Positions 10,112 to 17,746 of a stretch of 32,502 nt of DNA are shown one piece after another. Numbering within the stretch: the stretch's first letter is position 1; every line of letters starts with the position of its first letter. The DNA comes from Acidobacteriota bacterium (GTDB taxonomy: Bacteria > Acidobacteriota > Holophagae > Acanthopleuribacterales > Acanthopleuribacteraceae). Where the stretch lies: contig JASJCB010000112.1 of NCBI GenBank assembly GCA_030066195.1, positions 1 through 32,502 on the forward strand, read 5' to 3'. Under the pieces are notes generated by a model that was not told the origin of the DNA, searched no databases, and was given only the letters and a program-made list of their open reading frames with translations. The position numbers and the translations under genes were made by a program.

Positions 10112-10261
10112 ATGAGAGTTGTCAACTCCATCAAAACAGTTAAGTCTCGTCACAAGGATTGCAAAGTGGTTCGTCGTCGCGGCGTCACTTTCATCATCAA
10201 CAAGACGAACCCCAAGTTCAAAGCGCGTCAGGGCAAGCCCAGCAAGAAGAAGTTCTACTAA
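10112..10261 (+). CDS. rpmJ: 50S ribosomal protein L36, zinc-independent (YkgO-like) type
   Basis: A 49-residue L36 (MRVVNSIKTVKSRHKDCKVV...NKTNPKFKARQG) matching the YkgO-type B form: it keeps only Cys17 of the C-x2-C-x12-C-x4-H zinc ligands. An extra Lys-rich tail (GKPSKKKFY) extends past the usual end. The AGAGGTAG ribosome binding site is at 10098-10105. In an operon with rpsN and followed by a strong terminator. Its pairing with C- S14 suggests a role in saving zinc, as described for the Zur-regulated ykgM-ykgO genes; this regulation is inferred, not seen. Confidence 0.93.
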   Translation: MRVVNSIKTVKSRHKDCKVVRRRGVTFIINKTNPKFKARQGKPSKKKFY

Positions 10262-10286
10262 GCAATCGCGCTCCAAAGAACAAGCG

Positions 10287-10316
10287 AAAACCCGGTCGTG
10301 AGACCGGGTTTTTTTT
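10287..10316 (+). terminator. Rho-independent terminator of rpsN-rpmJ
   Basis: AAAACCCGGTC, loop GTGA, GACCGGGTTTT followed by more T residues: a perfect stem with T-run, 25 bp after the rpmJ stop. Confidence 0.93.
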
Positions 10317-10393
10317 GGTTCAGGGCTTAAAAAGACTGCTCCATGGATACTGACTATCGGAAATGGTCGGATAATCCGGATTGCTTGCGTTAA

Positions 10394-11767
10394 TCAACCG
10401 TGCTTTTCTGAAAGGCTCAGCAAAAAGTCGGGTTTGCGATTCAATAAATAGTAGACGCGGGCGCCGTGCAGGAAGGCAGCCGCGGTGAGGCCGATAATCA
10501 GTCCCCACCAGAAACCCGCCGCGCCCATGCCGCGTTCAAGACCCAGGTAGTAACCCGCCGGAATCCCGGCCAACCAGTAGGCCATGGCGTTGGAGAGCAT
10601 GGGAACCCTGGTGTCCTTCAAGCCTCTCAGGATACCCAATGCGGCAACCTGAATACCGTCGGACAACTGAAAGACTGCCGCCAATAACAGCAGTGAGGCC
10701 GCCAGTTCCCGCACCCCGGATTCAGTGGTATACAGACCTGCCAGGGCGTGGGCAAAAGTCAAAGTGAAAATGGTCAAGCAACTGTTGCCGGCGGCCGCCA
10801 GTCCCAAACCGGCGCCCGCGGTTCGTTTGACCCCTGCAAGGGAGCCCGCGCCGGCGGCCTGGCCGATGCGAATACTGATCGCGCTGGATAACCCCATGGG
10901 TATCATGAACAGGAAGGAGGCGACATTCAGGGCGATCTGGTGGCTTGCCACCACCTGGCTTCCCAGTCGGCCCAGGAAAAGCGTGACCAGTGCAAACATC
11001 ATGATTTCCATGCCGATGCTGATTCCGTTCGGAACCCCGATCACAATCAACTCTTTTAAATGGTTCCAACGCGGGCGTGTGTGACCCAACAAATGATATT
11101 TGTGGAAGCCTTTATTGGAAAAGGTCCACGCGGCCAGACACACGAAGGCAAATACCCAGACGGTCGATGTGGCGTAACCGACACCGACCGGGCCCATGGC
11201 GGGCAGACCCAGTTTGCCGTACATGAAGACATAGTTGGCGGCAATATTCAGCGGAACCGCCGCGATCATAATGAACAAGGGCGGGCGGGTGATGCCGACT
11301 CCCTCGTTGAAGAAACGCAACGCCAGGAATAGGAGGCACGCGGGCAGGCCCCAGGCCCAGGCGTGCATGTAACCGATGATTTCAGGGTGGAGGTCCGCGG
11401 GGATTTGCATCCAATGCAGGGCCGGTTCCGCGTAGACGAGCAGCAAGACACCCGGCACGCTCAGGAATGCGGCGAGCCACAGTCCCTGGCGAAAGCGGGA
11501 ACCGATTTCCGAGAACCGTTTCCCGCCATATAAATGAGAGACAACCGGATTGACGGCCATCAGAATGCCCAGTAGGAAAAGCTGAACGGGGTTGACCAGG
11601 CTGTTACCGATTCCGACCGCGGCCAGTGTGTCTTCACTCAAGCGACCGGACATAATGGTATCGGTGGTGCTGAGCATGATTTGGGCGACCATGGCGCCGA
11701 TCACCGGGAGCGCCAAACGCGTGATTTCACGGACTTCTTTTCTGAAAACGGCCGGCGTCGAACTCAC
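10394..11767 (-). CDS. MATE family efflux transporter (NorM-like)
   Basis: A 457-residue inner-membrane exporter with 12 predicted membrane segments arranged as two MatE domains (about 15-175 and 240-400). Family signatures: LALPVIGAMVAQIMLSTTDTIMSGRLS at the first helix, and VASHQIALNVASFLFMIPMGLSSAISIRIGQAAGAG at the second repeat. Such proteins export cationic drugs, dyes or metabolites in exchange for Na+ or H+. GTG 11767 follows GAGGTGG by about 6 bases; the nearby ATG is out of frame. It stands alone, convergent with rpmJ. Its proximity to the RiPP precursor at 12295 is suggestive only. Confidence 0.93.
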   Translation of the reverse strand: MSSTPAVFRKEVREITRLALPVIGAMVAQIMLSTTDTIMSGRLSEDTLAAVGIGNSLVNPVQLFLLGILMAVNPVVSHLYGGKRFSEIGSRFRQGLWLAAFLSVPGVLLLVYAEPALHWMQIPADLHPEIIGYMHAWAWGLPACLLFLALRFFNEGVGITRPPLFIMIAAVPLNIAANYVFMYGKLGLPAMGPVGVGYATSTVWVFAFVCLAAWTFSNKGFHKYHLLGHTRPRWNHLKELIVIGVPNGISIGMEIMMFALVTLFLGRLGSQVVASHQIALNVASFLFMIPMGLSSAISIRIGQAAGAGSLAGVKRTAGAGLGLAAAGNSCLTIFTLTFAHALAGLYTTESGVRELAASLLLLAAVFQLSDGIQVAALGILRGLKDTRVPMLSNAMAYWLAGIPAGYYLGLERGMGAAGFWWGLIIGLTAAAFLHGARVYYLLNRKPDFLLSLSEKHG

Positions 11768-11795
11768 CCATCCACCTCACTCGCGCCACTATAGC

Positions 11796-11808
11796 GCGAA
11801 ATGTCCGT
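11796..11808. repeat. 13-bp word shared with the region at 32.29 kb
   Basis: GCGAAATGTCCGT occurs here and at 32294-32306, in both cases followed within about 60 bp by a similar 'TTAGCTCC' or 'AAGCTCC' stretch. The flanks are loosely alike, which suggests decayed copies of one dispersed element. Confidence 0.3.
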
Positions 11809-11881
11809 GGGGACATCCATCAATTCCGGGCCGGTGCGTTGTTGTCGAAGTTACTTAGCTCCTCGTGAGACCCTGGTTCCA

Positions 11882-11984
11882 GCGACGCGAACAAACAAGA
11901 CCCATTCCCGAAGGCATCCGCTTGTAACCTCAGCGTTTTTTGCCCCTACTGGAGCGTTCAACGGTCTTGCTTGTTCACGCTACG
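11882..11984. repeat. Imperfect inverted repeat, 21-bp arms
   Basis: GCGACGCGAACAAACAAGACC (11882-11902) pairs with GGTCTTGCTTGTTCACGCTACG (11963-11984) with a few mismatches across a 60-bp loop. The surrounding 11768-12294 stretch holds no intact gene. It could be the ends of a small non-autonomous element or a long hairpin. Confidence 0.45.
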
Positions 11985-12033
11985 AAAAAGGGGCGATACT
12001 ACTTCCCGGGTCAGCCCCCGGCGCTCGAAATAG

Positions 12034-12162
12034 CCGCGTAGGGCTCGGGTGAAGGAGTTGCACGCGTTTACGGGTAGTCGCTATGAGCCGACCTTGGATG
12101 ACGGCATGGTCTTACCCGTGGGCCGCACCCGCTATAAGTTGATTAAGGAGAAACCGGGCTGA
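12034..12162 (+). pseudogene. Possible C-terminal remnant of a LytTR DNA-binding domain
   Basis: The frame encodes RVKELHAFTGSRYEPTLDDG followed by MVLPVGRTRYKLIKEKPG and a stop. This resembles the end of LytTR response regulators, where a 'grY-x-ltL-x-dG-x-x-lpVsRtryk-x-Lk' strand-helix closes the domain. The upstream part of the domain is absent in this frame (stop at 12031-12033), so it is at most a fragment. Recognition is by eye and moderate. Confidence 0.4.
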
Positions 12163-12294
12163 TCTGGAAGCAACACCAGGCCTCTGTTTTACGTATTTAG
12201 TAGTGTCTCTTGGGACGGTGCGCGCAATAGCGCGACAGGCCGAAATAAGACCTGCCGCTCTCTTTAACTTATTTGTGTTAAAGGAGCGTTCAAA

Positions 12295-12435
12295 ATGAAT
12301 AAGAAACTGACATTGGAAGATCTCAAGGTGAAAAGCTTTGTGACAGCGGACAAAGCGAAACTCCTGGGCGGAGCTACCCTTTGGTGCACAACCAATACTC
12401 ATGACACGGCTCGCCGTGTCAATTGCTGCCACTGA
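12295..12435 (+). CDS. Lanthipeptide-like RiPP precursor 4 (double-glycine leader)
   Basis: A 46-residue peptide missed by length cut-offs. The leader MNKKLTLEDLKVKSFVTADK carries the canonical LxLEDLKVKSFVT motif and ends in LLGG (residues 23-26), a double-glycine processing site cut by C39 peptidase/ABC exporters. The predicted 20-residue core ATLWCTTNTHDTARRVNCCH has Cys31, Cys44 and Cys45 and five Thr, enough for Thr-Cys thioether rings. AAGGAG at 12281-12286 sits 8 bases before ATG 12295. The flanks are non-coding, with transposase- and regulator-like debris; no modifying enzyme or exporter is adjacent. The leader is close to those at 0.4-1.1 kb but the core is unrelated. Confidence 0.8.
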   Translation: MNKKLTLEDLKVKSFVTADKAKLLGGATLWCTTNTHDTARRVNCCH

Positions 12436-13124
12436 TATTTTTCCGGGCGCGCTACCGGTGCGTCCGGTTACCCAAGGCAATCGCACCACATGAATACACT
12501 CGTCCAAGATCGTAGTGTCGCCACCTATTTCGTGTTTCGGAATGGTGGCGGAATAGGCCATGGCCTTATCGCCCACATCGGGGCTTTCTGTTTTATTGTT
12601 GGCGAGGTTAAGCAATGATCCGCTTGGGCCCTGGCTAGGGCCTCGATAGAATACTGTTCGGGCTGATTATACCTCAGCACATATTCTGCTTCGTCATCCC
12701 CACCCGACCGCCGCCGCTTCGCGGCGGCAATGGTTGGGGTGGGTTTGCCTACCCAGGGTTCGTGCCTCACCCCGGGCTTTGATCTGTCGCTCTCCGAAGA
12801 CTCCGATGCTCAGGGGCTTTGCCTTAAAAATGAGGTAGGCCCGGATGTATTGCATATGCCGGCAAACGGTCAGTTTCGGCCACTGTCCCAAAGCGTAGGC
12901 GACGGCACGCAAATCGTCATACATGAAAGAGCCGCCGGTGTTTTTCGCATCGGATGGAGCCGGTTTACCCACGGGAAAAGGGACTCACCTGCACCTTATC
13001 CGGCGTAACTGGAGACAAACTTGACGTCATCAAGAGAGCCCATGTGCATCTGGGCGTATTGACTGATCTTACATTGTGTTCTTTTACACGGGTTTATCTA
13101 CGCCTCGAAGCAGTTTCCCGTTTT
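12436..13124. other. Non-coding, probably decayed region upstream of the M1 peptidase
   Basis: No intact gene. On the minus strand at about 12865-12906 the frame reads AVAYALGQWPKLTV, which resembles the 'AIrYALnQWpkLt' segment of IS66 transposases, but the next residues do not continue the match. TTGACT at 13059-13064 could be the -35 of a promoter for the peptidase; its -10 is poor. Confidence 0.35.
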
Positions 13125-15614
13125 ATGGAGCGTACCTTGATTAGAATGTCGTTTGTTTTGAGTTTTTTCATCGCGTCTATGGCGTTTGGACAGTCCGAAG
13201 CCATTCAGCAGACCAAGGGCGACTTTGTCGATAAGTTTCGCCAGTTGGAAGAGGTTTACCCCAGCCCCAATGTCTATCGCAACGCCGCCGGCGAGCCGGG
13301 ACACGCGTACTGGCAGCAGAAGGTGGACTACGACATCAAGGTGAGTCTGGACGAGAAAAAGCGACGCATCACCGCCTCGGAAACCATCACCTACACCAAC
13401 AACTCGCCGGACACCCTACGCTACCTGTGGTTGCAGTTGGATCAGAACATTTTCAACCGCGAATCGATGGCGGAACGCACCGCGACCTTTGCGTTGGAAG
13501 AGGGCACCCCCGGAACCTGGGCGGGTGATTCCACCGAACCCGCCAAGATGAGCCTGAGGCGATTGAGACGCCAATACTCCATGGCAGACAACGATTACGG
13601 CTACACCATCAGCAATGTGCGCGACGGCGAGGGGCAGCCGCTGAAGTGGATCATCACCGGCTCGGACCCCAACGGCCCCTCCTACACCGGCACCAATATG
13701 CGCATCGATCTGAAAGAGCCTCTGAAGCCCGGGGCAAGCACCGTTTTTGCCTTGGATTGGGCGTTCAATATCGTCGAGGAAGACGCCGTACGGGCGCGCT
13801 CTGGCTACGAACATTTCCCTGAGGACGGCAACGATATCTTCCTTCTGGCCCAGTGGTTTCCACGTATGCACGCCTACACGGACTACGAGGCCTGGACCAA
13901 TAAGGAATTCCTGGGTCGCGGCGAGTTCACGCTGGAGTTCGGCGACTACACCATGGAAATCACCGTGCCGGCGGATCACATCGTCTCGTCCAGCGGTGTT
14001 TTACAGAACCCCGACGAAGTACTGACCCGCGAACAGCGCCGCCGTCTGAAGCAGGCGGAAACCGCCGAGCGCCCCATCTACGTTGTCACGCCGGAAGAGG
14101 CGCTGGAGAACGAAAAAGAGGGCACTGACAAGACCAAAACCTGGATTTTCAAAGCGGACAATGTGCGCGACGTGGCCTGGGCCTCCTCGCGCAAATTCAT
14201 GTGGGACGCCCAGGGTTACCGGCAGGGTGGCGACGTGCAGCCCCTGGTGATGGCCATGTCCTTCTTCCCCAAAGAGGGGAACCCCCTGTGGGAGAAGTAC
14301 TCCACGGCGTCCGTGATCCACACCATGGAAGTCTACTCGCGCTTCTCCTTCGATTACCCCTACCCCACCGCCCAGAGCGTCAACGGCCCCGTGGGCGGCA
14401 TGGAATACCCCATGATCACCTTCAACGGGCCCCGTACGGACCTGCGCGAAGACGGCACGCGTACCTACTCGCTGTCGGAAAAGCGTTTCCTGCTGGGCGT
14501 TGTGATCCACGAAATCGGACACATCTACTTCCCCATGATCGTCAACAGCGACGAGCGTCAGTGGACCTGGATGGACGAGGGCTTGAACAGTTATCTGGAC
14601 GGCGTGGCCGGCCGCGAGTGGGATCCCGACATCCCCTGGGGCGTTGAGCCCAAGGACATCGTCGACTACATGCGCTCCGAGTTTCAGGTTCCCATCATGA
14701 CGCAATCCGACAGCGTTTTGCGACTGGGCCCCAACGCCTACACCAAACCCGCCGCGGCGCTCAACATCCTGCGCGAAACCATTCTGGGCCGCGAATTATT
14801 CGACTTCGCCTTCAAGGAATATTCGCGCCGTTGGATGTTCAAGCGCCCTACCCCCTACGACTTTTTCCGCACCATGGAAGAGGCGAGCGGCGTGGATCTT
14901 GACTGGTTCTGGCGCGGTTGGTTCTACTCTACGGACCACGTGGACATCTCCCTGGATCGCATTTACAAGATGCAATTCGACACCCGAGACCCGGACATCG
15001 ATTTCGTCAACCGCCGCAATGAAGCCGCCGAAATTCCCGGCTCGCCCTTCGTGGCGCGCAACAAGGCGGCCGGCATGAAGCTGTGGATCGAAAAAAACCC
15101 GGAGGTGACGGATTTTTATGACGAAAACGACCGCTACACCGTCACCAACAAGGACCGCAACAAGTACCACCGCTTTCTCGCGAAGCTGGAGGATTGGGAA
15201 ACAGAGGTTTACAAGCGCGCCAAAAACGAAAAAGGTAAGCACTACTACGTGCTCTCCTTCAGCAACAAAGGCGGACTGGTGATGCCCATTATCCTGGGCC
15301 TGACCTACGCGGACGGCAGCAGCGAAAAGCACTACATCCCCGCCGAAATCTGGCGCCGCAACGCCAAAGAGGTCTCCAAGCTGTTGGTGCTGGACAAGGA
15401 GTTGACTAAAGTGGTGGTGGATCCCGAATGGGAAACCGCCGACACCGATATCGAAAACAACACCTACCCGCGCGAAATCATCAAATCCCGCCTGGAAATC
15501 TTCAAGCAGGAAGGCGGCCGGGGCGCCAATTGGGACCGCCGCGACATCATGAACGACGTAAAGACCAAACTAAAAACCGTAGAAGATATGAAAAAGGAGA
15601 ATGACCGCAACTGA
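13125..15614 (+). CDS. Secreted M1 family metallopeptidase
   Basis: An 829-residue zinc aminopeptidase-like enzyme. The N-terminus (SFVLSFFIASMAFGQS) is a Sec signal peptide, so it acts in the periplasm or outside. The beta-saddle N-domain spans about 60-300; the catalytic domain has GGMEY (424-428, the GAMEN-type exopeptidase motif) and HEIGH (462-466) followed exactly 18 residues later by Glu485, completing HEXXH-x18-E. A C-terminal extension (about 610-829) is rich in charged residues. The general plan matches large M1 peptidases of Bacteroidota and Acidobacteriota. ATG 13125 starts the signal peptide; the RBS is weak. Its stop overlaps the next start by one base (TGATG), so translation is coupled to the DUF6702 gene. 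Confidence 0.92.
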   Translation: MERTLIRMSFVLSFFIASMAFGQSEAIQQTKGDFVDKFRQLEEVYPSPNVYRNAAGEPGHAYWQQKVDYDIKVSLDEKKRRITASETITYTNNSPDTLRYLWLQLDQNIFNRESMAERTATFALEEGTPGTWAGDSTEPAKMSLRRLRRQYSMADNDYGYTISNVRDGEGQPLKWIITGSDPNGPSYTGTNMRIDLKEPLKPGASTVFALDWAFNIVEEDAVRARSGYEHFPEDGNDIFLLAQWFPRMHAYTDYEAWTNKEFLGRGEFTLEFGDYTMEITVPADHIVSSSGVLQNPDEVLTREQRRRLKQAETAERPIYVVTPEEALENEKEGTDKTKTWIFKADNVRDVAWASSRKFMWDAQGYRQGGDVQPLVMAMSFFPKEGNPLWEKYSTASVIHTMEVYSRFSFDYPYPTAQSVNGPVGGMEYPMITFNGPRTDLREDGTRTYSLSEKRFLLGVVIHEIGHIYFPMIVNSDERQWTWMDEGLNSYLDGVAGREWDPDIPWGVEPKDIVDYMRSEFQVPIMTQSDSVLRLGPNAYTKPAAALNILRETILGRELFDFAFKEYSRRWMFKRPTPYDFFRTMEEASGVDLDWFWRGWFYSTDHVDISLDRIYKMQFDTRDPDIDFVNRRNEAAEIPGSPFVARNKAAGMKLWIEKNPEVTDFYDENDRYTVTNKDRNKYHRFLAKLEDWETEVYKRAKNEKGKHYYVLSFSNKGGLVMPIILGLTYADGSSEKHYIPAEIWRRNAKEVSKLLVLDKELTKVVVDPEWETADTDIENNTYPREIIKSRLEIFKQEGGRGANWDRRDIMNDVKTKLKTVEDMKKENDRN

Positions 15615-16108
15615 TGCGTCTGACTCTAATCATGTTGCTGGTGTGCGCGCCCGCGCTCGCACACCAGAAAAAAGAAGCGATCACCAGGGTGATCTTCAAC
15701 GAGCGCACCGGCTCCATCGAAGTGATTCATCGCTTCCTGCTCCACGACGCCGAACACGCGGTCAAGCAGATTTTCGGCGGCAAAGCGGACATCATCGGCA
15801 GTAAGCAGACCCAAAAGGACTTTTCCAAATACATCATGGATCGCTTCAAAATGGCGGATGCGGCGGGCAAGGAACTCACTCTGCAAACCGTGGGCTACGA
15901 GGTAGAAGGCAAACACATATGGGTCTACCAGGAAACCCCCATCCGCAAGGGACTCGAGGGTTTACAGATTATCCACAATGCTCTCCGGGACATCTGGCCA
16001 AAACAGGTCAATCTGGTCAACATTGAACGCAAGAAGAAAATCCAAAGCCTGCTCTTCACCGGCCGGACCGGCGTCCTCGATGTTAACTTTGAGGCCGCGG
16101 AGGATTAG
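15614..16108 (+). CDS. DUF6702 family exported protein
   Basis: A 164-residue protein with a short signal peptide (LTLIMLLVCAPALAH) and a body like DUF6702 proteins (EAITRVIFNERTGSIEVIHRFLLHDAEHAV...), a family without known function, often next to M1 peptidases in Bacteroidota. The start overlaps the M1 stop codon by one base. The conserved pairing suggests a periplasmic accessory or stability factor for the peptidase; that is inference. No lipobox or catalytic motif is visible. Confidence 0.8.
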   Translation: MRLTLIMLLVCAPALAHQKKEAITRVIFNERTGSIEVIHRFLLHDAEHAVKQIFGGKADIIGSKQTQKDFSKYIMDRFKMADAAGKELTLQTVGYEVEGKHIWVYQETPIRKGLEGLQIIHNALRDIWPKQVNLVNIERKKKIQSLLFTGRTGVLDVNFEAAED

Positions 16109-16220
16109 GTTGTCTCGGAGTAACGACAAAGCTGCGTGATCTCGCGGCGCGGACGACACAGAATCGCGGCCATCCGCGCCCACTGCGCGCGAATACACGG
16201 CGAAACATCACGAGACGCCA

Positions 16221-16340
16221 TTTAGTTCGGAGTAACTGAAACAACTCCAATGAGTAACGGCCGGTTGATTCCATGACAAAGCCTGCCTCCCGCGGATCGA
16301 GATAGCTGCCACGGAGGAGATTGGCGAGCCGGTGAGCCGG
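16221..16340 (-). pseudogene. IS110-family transposase fragment
   Basis: The minus frame reads HRLANLLRGSYLDPREAGFV followed by MESTGRYSLELFQLLR. This matches the N-terminal RuvC-like (DEDD) segment of IS110 transposases ('...FVMEaTGrYs..L..wL'), including the acidic residue of MEST. Sequence on both sides has lost the family pattern, and no start or full-length frame exists, so it is a relic. Confidence 0.6.
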
Positions 16341-16385
16341 CGTTCCGGGCGGATAGTCTCGGCGGGCAGTTACAACCCGCGGCAA

Positions 16386-16685
16386 ATGATGACCCGGCGA
16401 CTGAGCCTTATCCGTCAAGCCATGATCGATCAGGGCGCCGGTTCGGAGAGCCTGGATCTCGCCCAATGTAGAAGGTTCCGGCGTGTCTACCTTGCAAACC
16501 ATGTCGCGGCCCGGGATTTTGAACCGCGAACTTATGATGGACCGGTATGCTTTATCGGCGCGAAACAGGGCATACAAACCGCTCCCGACTGGAAGCCGGT
16601 TCTTGGCAACATGACCCTGATCGAATTGGATTGCAATCACCTGGACCTGCTAAAGGAACCGAGTATCCACTTATTGCTTCAGTAA
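16386..16685 (+). pseudogene. C-terminal fragment of an NRPS/PKS-type thioesterase
   Basis: The frame contains RRVYLANHVAARDFEPRTYD, then GPVCFIGAKQ, DWKPVLGNMTLIEL and CNHLDLLKEPSIHLLLQ. This is the typical end of a type I thioesterase: the 'y-x-gpv-x-l-x-a' strand, the W-x-x-l region and the catalytic His (about 16638) in G/N-H-x-x-L/M-x-x-EP. The Ser-containing nucleophile elbow and the rest of the megasynthase are missing. The frame runs on 54 bases further 5' but that part is not family-like. Interpreted as the relic of a lost natural-product cluster next to transposase debris. Confidence 0.6.
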
Positions 16686-16761
16686 GATCTGAAAACCGGC
16701 CGGGCCGGATTGGTAACATGGGTGCAGAAGGACCTGAAAAAATCGGTGAAGGGCCCGGTCG

Positions 16762-17742
16762 TTATACTCCTCGATGGGTTTGAGTAGTGTGGCCGGTGTT
16801 TCTGCTGTAACTGGATGTACTTGCGATGATCGTCAGCATGGAGCCTCTGCCCAGGAGCGCCGCGAGCAGTTCCAGCGGGAGAAATGTCCAGGTGAACGCC
16901 AGGTAAAGGAGGGTCATGACCGGTTGGGGTTTTCGCTTGATTTGCTGACGAGTGGGTTCGCCCGCCGGCAGCAGGGAACTGGCGATGGACGGCGGGCCGT
17001 CTCGTAGGGCCCAGGTAGAGGCGTGGTTTATTTCAAAGCCCGCTTCTTTCAGAGCGGCTTTTAAAGCGTCCGGGGTCGGCAGGGTGATGTGCCTGGGCAT
17101 TTCCAGACCCTTCCAGCGCTTGCCGAAGAGAGCGAATTGCCAGGAGTTTATATTCGGTACTCTCAGAAGGATGCGACCACCGGGACGGAGCGCTTTGCGG
17201 CAATTGACCAGGAAGGTTTTCGGTTGGCGCAGGTGTTCCAACAGGTGGAAGAAACTGATGACGTCCCAGGTTTCCGGTTCCGGGTTCCAGCTGTCGCCGT
17301 CACTTTCTTCAACGGTCAGGCCGTGGGTCTCCCTGGCGTAGGCTGCCGCGCGGGGATCGGCTTCCAGGCCGCTGACGCGCCAACCCCGGTCTCTGATCAG
17401 GGCCGCCCAGTCGCCTCGGCTACAGCCGATGTCCAGCCAGGCGCCCGCTGCCGGACCCATTTTCGTGACCAGGCGCATGAGATCCGCTTCCAGCATCCAG
17501 CGGATGTAGGTGGCTTGCAGGCGGTTCATCAGCGAGGGTTTACCGCTTGACTCCTGCCAGTAGCCGCCCGGGTAGAATTCGGCGATGACCTCGCGTGTCG
17601 GGACGGGTTCCTGGTAGAGGCTTGCGCAGTTCTCGCAACGGTACAGATCCGCCTGGTAATCCGTTACCTCATATAAATGATCGCCCGCCCGGAAGGCGAA
17701 TTTTCCCGGCCGGCCGCAGTAGGGACATGTGCTCTCGGTCAC
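16762..17742 (-). CDS. Class I SAM-dependent methyltransferase with N-terminal Cys knuckles
   Basis: A 326-residue protein. Residues 1-45 hold two CxxC pairs (CPYC 6-9, CENC 36-39), a probable zinc ribbon. The methyltransferase domain (about 95-245) has motif I LDIGCSRGD (103-111), an acidic residue after motif II (GLEADP) and the FHLLEHL segment of the Methyltransf_23 type. A hydrophobic C-terminal segment (about 280-312) may be a membrane anchor. GTG 17742 lies 4 bases after the RNase R stop, suggesting coupling. An upstream extension would overlap RNase R and is Ala-rich without family features. The substrate is unknown; relatives act on sugars, lipids or small molecules. Confidence 0.82.
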   Translation of the reverse strand: MTESTCPYCGRPGKFAFRAGDHLYEVTDYQADLYRCENCASLYQEPVPTREVIAEFYPGGYWQESSGKPSLMNRLQATYIRWMLEADLMRLVTKMGPAAGAWLDIGCSRGDWAALIRDRGWRVSGLEADPRAAAYARETHGLTVEESDGDSWNPEPETWDVISFFHLLEHLRQPKTFLVNCRKALRPGGRILLRVPNINSWQFALFGKRWKGLEMPRHITLPTPDALKAALKEAGFEINHASTWALRDGPPSIASSLLPAGEPTRQQIKRKPQPVMTLLYLAFTWTFLPLELLAALLGRGSMLTIIASTSSYSRNTGHTTQTHRGV

Positions 17743-17746
17743 GGCA

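Noticed and set aside
12112..12615. 167-codon minus-strand frame across precursor 4
   Set aside because: It is antisense to the well-supported RiPP precursor, lacks an RBS and does not resemble a family.
12865..12906. IS66 transposase segment (AVAYALGQWPKLTV, minus)
   Set aside because: Only about 14 residues match and the following sequence does not; too short to call as a pseudogene.
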